From: Gnetum montanum | Lineage: Eukaryota > Streptophyta > Gnetopsida > Gnetales > Gnetaceae | Reading direction: 5' to 3' | Length of the DNA stretch: 64,000 bases | NCBI GenBank assembly: GCA_015680685.1 | Contig: MNCI01002305.1 | Location: 33,085 to 97,084 of the forward strand | Notes under the pieces: generated by a model | What the model was told of the DNA's origin: nothing | What the model saw: only the letters and a program-made list of their open reading frames with translations | Databases searched by the model: none | Program-made: the position numbers and the translations under genes | Part shown: positions 59,955 to 64,000 of the stretch, one piece after another | Numbering within the stretch: the first letter of the stretch is position 1 | Layout: each line of letters starts with the position of its first letter

Positions 59955-60610
59955 TTGAAGCACCAATATGTAGGTTTATATATTTACATAGCTTTAGCAT
60001 TGGGGGCAGATCCAAGCATAATTTTAGGATAGGTGGAAGAGCCTTCAATCAAGATTGTGAGTTTCTCATAAAGCATTTAGAAATTATCACTTCGTTTTAC
60101 CAAACTAAGCCTCGCCTTGTTGAGATTGCCTTCAAAGTCAGTACCATTTTTGGCTTGGATTCTAGCGTCCAAAAACACTTGCCTACAATCTTCATCCCAG
60201 TTGCATGTCCCCCATGCATAATCTACCACAAAACCCATCTTGTTTTATGATTCCATCACTCATACATACATATGATATTTAACAAACTTAGATTGACATG
60301 GTCTATGAAGTTATCTTCAGTAGGTTGCATGACTTTCTTGAAAAAGTCGTAATGCTCGGAAGTTGTGTTCTATAGGGTAAAACAGTCAGTCTTACTGAAA
60401 AGATCCGCAACGCCATCGTAGTTCTTTGTAGCCGAAATCAAACATCTTTTGTTCTCTTATGTTTTCCTGGTAACCCTTGATGATAGTCCTTAACAATGTT
60501 GTGGCTATAAACTAAGCATCATGGGACACTAAGCCTATAATCCCTTGCACGTATTCTTTCATTTTGTTGTACATGGCCTCATATTTTCCAAGTTCCCATC
60601 TACATTATTT
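59955..60610 (-). pseudogene. Unrecognised decayed coding region
   Basis: On the minus strand consistent protein-like phrases follow each other: RWELGKYEAMYNKMKEYVQG, IKGYQENIREQKMFDFGYKE, then after a frame change NTTSEHYDFFKKVMQPTEDN, and after another VDYAWGTCNWDEDCRQVFLD and KNGTDFEGNLNKARLSLVK. Stops and at least two frameshifts interrupt it. Base composition is less AT-rich than the surroundings. I do not recognise the family; it could be a host-gene fragment or a transposon-borne ORF. It lies just upstream of the LTR of element F, and weaker phrases continue to about 60840. Confidence 0.5.
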
Positions 60611-61134
60611 AACATAAAATGTACTGAGCAACGAGTTCTCTTAAATAGGATACAAGAGTCTCATTCCTCCAAAGGACACACATCCCATGCCTTGGTCCCA
60701 AGTGCATTGGCTATTGATAAGGACCAACATGATGTGTTCACACAAGAGCATTCCTCTTCTCACAGTTACAAATCTTCTCCCTATACATCTCAAAACCTCA
60801 TTTCCCGATCCCATGTACTTCTGATCATGGTGCGATGACATCTGGCCAAGTGTTAAGGAAAAATGCTTGATATCCAGTTGCTCATGGTAATGAAACACCA
60901 CAAAATTTTGGCCTAACAATTTCAGACAAGATTCAAGTTAAGTCATGCAGTTGCCCAAGCATGAGTACAGCATGACCAAACTTGGAGGCCTCTGAAACAG
61001 CCCTCGGTGGTTTACAATTCAATAGGCAAGGTTCCCCTGGATCCCATAGGTGGCTGCATCAACTTTCAGCATTCAGAATCAAAAGTTTCGGGCTCAAAAT
61101 ACTTAGTTTTTGCTAAGTATACTTTGTTTACATT

Positions 61135-62260
61135 TTCTTACGCTGCACAGCGTAAGGCTCAGTTTCACCAACTTTTGGAGCCCCGAAACGGAGCCAAAAT
61201 AGGCTAAAATTGAGCACAAGGACCCCCCATGATTCACCAAGGTCCCCAATAGGTCCCAACCTCTAGAAAATCAATATTTGTGCCTTAAATGTGCCATTTT
61301 GACTTGGTGACGCTGGGGTTACTTTTCAAACGCTGCATAGCATAATGCCCATCGTCATCAACCAAAATAGGGCCAAAACGACATCCAAATCAGAAAACAT
61401 TTGGCACACAGAACCCTCATGCCCCATGGCATGTAGATCCACTCTGAAAATGGGTCTCATAGATCAAAAATGGGTTTAAAATGCACTATTTTCAGGTCAC
61501 ATGTTGTTAGTCACGCTGACATGCTTCCAACAGCATAAGGATCAACGTCATCAACCAAAACAGGGCCAAAACGACATCTAAATCAGACCACATTTGGCAC
61601 ACATAACCCTCATGACTATGCCATGCATATCCACTCTACAAATAGCTCTTAAAAATCAAAAATAGATTCAAAATACACTATTTTCAGGTCATTCATTTTT
61701 AGTCACGTTGACATGCTTCCAGCAGCGTAAGGATCAGCGTCATCAACAAAAATAGGGCTAAAACGACATCCAAATCAGCCCAAATTTGGCACACAAAACC
61801 CTTATGACCCATAGCATGCAGATCCACTCTGAAAATAGGTATCACAGGTTAAAACTAGGTTCAAAATGCACTATTTTTAGGTCATTCACTGTTAGTCACG
61901 TTAACATGCTTTCAGCAACGTAAGGATCAGCGTCACCAACCAAAATAGGGCCAAAACAACATCCAAATCAGCCCAAATTTGGAATTCAGAACCCTCATGA
62001 CCCATGGCATGCAAATCCACTCTGAAAATGGGTATCATAGGTCAAAAATAGGTTCAAAATGCACTATTTTTAGGTCATTCGTTGTTAGTCATGGTGACAT
62101 GCTTCCAGCAGCGTAAGGATCAGCATCACCAACCAAAATAGAGCTTAAAAAACCTTTGAATGAGATCAAACTTGACAAGAAGCACCCTTTTGACCTCAGG
62201 CATGGAAATCTACTCTAAAAATGGGTCTCACAGGTCAAAAATGGGCTCAAAATTCATCAT
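61135..62260. repeat. 193-bp tandem array in LTR of element F
   Basis: The anchor CAGCRTAAGG or its equivalent recurs at about 61142, 61335, 61528, 61720, 61913 and 62106, so spacings are 192-193 bp. Units 2-5 are well conserved (GGGCCAAAACGACATC, ATTTGGCACACA, ATCCACTCTGAAAAT); the first and last are more diverged. Unit 1 opens with the inverted repeat TTACGCTG-CA-CAGCGTAA at 61138-61155. Confidence 0.88.
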
Positions 62261-62276
62261 AAACATTGGACATGTT

Positions 62277-62401
62277 GATGGTCGCGTTGACACCCTAGGA
62301 CGATAGTCACGCTGACACCCTAGGAAGATGGTCATGCTAACACCCTGGGACGACGGTCACACTGACACCCTGGGATGATGGTCACACTAATACCCTAGGA
62401 T
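62277..62401. repeat. 25-bp tandem array, five units
   Basis: Five consecutive 25-bp units follow the pattern GATGGTCACGCTGACACCCT plus RGGAY. The units are 62277-62301, 62302-62326, 62327-62351, 62352-62376 and 62377-62401. Confidence 0.88.
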
Positions 62402-62705
62402 GTTGGATGCTAGAAACTATTGTGACACACTGATGCCAGCACAGATCTGTAGATCTGGAGTCCAGACGTCCACACCCACTCTTGTACTTTAACATTTTGT
62501 GTACATTTTTGCATTTTTTTCAGAGTATCAAGCTCTTACGCTGTAGATTACACACGTCATTATAAGAGATCTTGGTCATGCTACATGCTATACATTGTAA
62601 CATTTCATGCATTTGGTCAACGCATACACCTGTCACCTAATCTAAAGTTTTCTCACCCCGCAGCCATTGATCTTCTCCCAGATCCGAATCTCACGTCCAA
62701 GATCC

Positions 62706-62712
62706 TATAAAT
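62706..62712 (+). promoter_or_regulatory. Candidate TATA box in LTR of element F
   Basis: CCTATAAATCTCC lies about 565 bp before the LTR end and downstream of both LTR arrays, as expected for a U3 promoter. Confidence 0.5.
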
Positions 62713-63283
62713 CTCCTATTTTTCCACTACACTAGTATTCGAAAAATTTGAATCTCACACACTTAAGAAATCTGGGTATCAATCTCATATGTTGGGCTTC
62801 TTATAGACTTGGATGCCATACACCTGAAATCCAAAACTTGCATCTTTCCAACACCTACTCTCATCCATCAGGGCTAAATGTCCACCTTGCGACCACTCCG
62901 CAATTGCGTTTTGACCAGTGCACATTCTAATTGTTTATCAATACAAATAGTTTGCATCATTGCCCAAATTCATGCAGACTAAATTATTGTTCCTGTTCAC
63001 ATTTTTTGCTATTTTCATTATTTGTCATTTTAACAGTTTACATTCATTTTCATTCGTTTACGTTCATTTTTGCATTTGTTTACGTATAACCCAACATACC
63101 GCAATTGCGTACGTTTGGGGAGGTCCTCGTTTGATCCGCATGCAGACCATTCAAGGCACTCTACATTCGTTCATTTCTAGCTTTCCCTCAAGCGAAGGTA
63201 GGGTCTTACTGTTTCGTCCATAAATCTCTCGGTGTCTGTTCATTCCAGCCTCTCACGTACAATTTTGGATGGTACAGTAAAAA

Positions 63284-63300
63284 TGGTGCTAGAAGGAGGG
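63284..63300 (+). other. Primer-binding site of element F
   Basis: TGGTGCTAGAAGGAGGG differs from the site of element A by one C-to-T change. Confidence 0.8.
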
Positions 63301-63350
63301 CCATCTCTTTGTTAGATCCATCTCTTATCATCCTAGATCTAGTGTTGACA

Positions 63351-63455
63351 TGCTAAACACTTAGAGAAATTTTCAGTGTTCACACATTGGACACTTGGAA
63401 AAATTTTCAGTGTTCACATGCTGGACACTTAGACAAATTTTCAGTATTCATACAC
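63351..63455. repeat. 34-bp tandem repeat in leader of element F
   Basis: Three units of about 34 bp share GGACACTTRGA..AATTTTCAGT and GTTCACA. Confidence 0.8.
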
Positions 63456-63617
63456 TGACGTTGGTCACGCTGACATTGGTCAAGTTGACGTTGGTCACGC
63501 TAACATCTAGTCAAGTTGATGTTGGTCAAGCTGACGTTGGTCAAGCTGATGTTTGGTCAAGCTGACGTTTGATCAAGCTGACATTGGGTAAAGCTGATGT
63601 TGGTCATGCTAACATTG
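63456..63617. repeat. 15-bp tandem array, TGACGTTGGTCAAGC units
   Basis: Ten full units and one partial unit of 15-16 bp follow the pattern TGAYRTTGGTCAMGC. They lie directly downstream of the 34-bp repeat. Confidence 0.88.
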
Positions 63618-63682
63618 TGATGAGACACGGTTTGCGTCAACCGCGATATCGCGTACACGATATTGCAATCCGCCGCCATGTC

Positions 63683-63690
63683 TATAAATA
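63683..63690 (+). promoter_or_regulatory. Second TATA-like site in leader of element F
   Basis: GTCTATAAATAAGAGG lies about 400 bp after the primer-binding site, outside the LTR, in a more GC-balanced stretch. It could be an internal promoter or the TATA of a nested LTR whose end lies outside the window. Confidence 0.35.
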
Positions 63691-63898
63691 AGAGGTAGCT
63701 CTCCCTTGTTTGGGGATCCTAGTTTTAGAGTAGCGAAGCTCTGGCAGTTTGATCCCTCCAGAGTTAGAATTTTTCCTATGTCTGCCTGCAATGTGGTGAA
63801 TGTAGTTGTATGGTGTCTTTATTCGAGTGTGCCGTACTTGGACACGCACATGACCGGCAATAAAGATCGAGATTACTTCATCATTTCAACATTCACTT

Positions 63899-63941
63899 AG
63901 TTTATTTATTTATTATTTATTTAATATTATTTATTGCTTTC
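63899..63941. repeat. TTTA-type microsatellite
   Basis: A run of TTTATTTATTTATTATTTATTTAA-like units. Confidence 0.85.
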
Positions 63942-64000
63942 ATAGCGCGGTGTGAGTATGACTTAACTACGAGCATCTACGGGTGTGTACAGCTAGTTGA

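Larger units (their letters stand above)
60891..63276 (+). repeat. 5' LTR of element F
   Basis: It begins TGAAACACCACAAAATTTTG, nearly the start of LTR A, and ends GGTACA. It contains the R-U5 motif CAGACCATTCAAGGCA (about 63144), a 193-bp tandem array and a 25-bp tandem array. The 3' partner is outside the window, so the ends rest on comparison with A and B. Length 2386 bp. Confidence 0.78.
60891..64000 (+). mobile_element. Element F: 5' part of a third relative of A and B
   Basis: An LTR (60891-63276) with the same terminal sequence as A and B is followed seven bases later by the shared primer-binding site and a repeat-rich leader. The element continues beyond the window; gag is not reached. 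Confidence 0.82.

Overview
This window looks like intergenic DNA from a very large plant genome, most likely a gymnosperm. That is an inference from the AT-rich background and from decayed, nested LTR retrotransposons of the Ty3/gypsy lineages Tat/Ogre-like, Athila-like and chromovirus. I found no intact host gene. All boundaries and divergence remarks come from reading by eye; no alignment or database search was run.

Layout. (1) 1-1378: left flank, beginning with a fragment of a repeat that recurs at 36297-36540. (2) 1379-19109: element A, a nearly complete 17.7-kb Tat-lineage element on the + strand, with 1.4-kb LTRs, gag, protease, RT, RNase H, a second archaeal-type RNase H, and integrase. 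Its protease and RT are separated by a predicted 5.9-kb phase-0 intron (6808-12693). Lying wholly inside that intron, on the opposite strand, is a predicted gene of eight exons (12150 down to 7727, about 1,094 codons). All seven introns have GT-AG borders and keep one reading frame. It has its own TATA box and telo-box, and its first exons resemble plant FCP1/NIF-type (HAD) phosphatases. This nested antisense gene is the main discovery of the window. (3) 21589-30702: element B, a related element with LTRs, the same primer-binding site and a gag remnant but no recognisable pol, carrying a 183-bp tandem array. (4) 31534-36540: minus-strand Athila-like remnant C. (5) 36585-38250: plus-strand chromovirus pol tail. 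(6) 38251-43078: AT-rich, unassigned. (7) 43079-57560: minus-strand Athila-like element D, split by (8) element E (45963-54179), a minus-strand chromovirus with a perfect 5-bp target duplication and long LTRs. (9) 57561-60890: unassigned, with an unrecognised decayed coding stretch. (10) 60891-64000: the 5' part of element F, a third relative of A and B, whose LTR holds a 193-bp tandem array.

How the parts relate. A, B and F share LTR ends (start TGAAA[CT]A[CT]CA, end T[AT][CT]A), a conserved motif near the LTR end, and one unusual primer-binding site, TGGYGCTAGAAGGAGGG. Each also repeats its own short motif through its LTR and untranslated DNA. The sense genes of A supply the usual copy-and-integrate machinery. 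The antisense gene would need separate transcription and splicing. Because its introns are in antisense orientation to the genomic RNA, they would survive retrotransposition.

All coding regions here are broken by stop codons. In element A most stops are TAG at positions where CAG or TGG is expected, which fits decay of methylated CHG sites.
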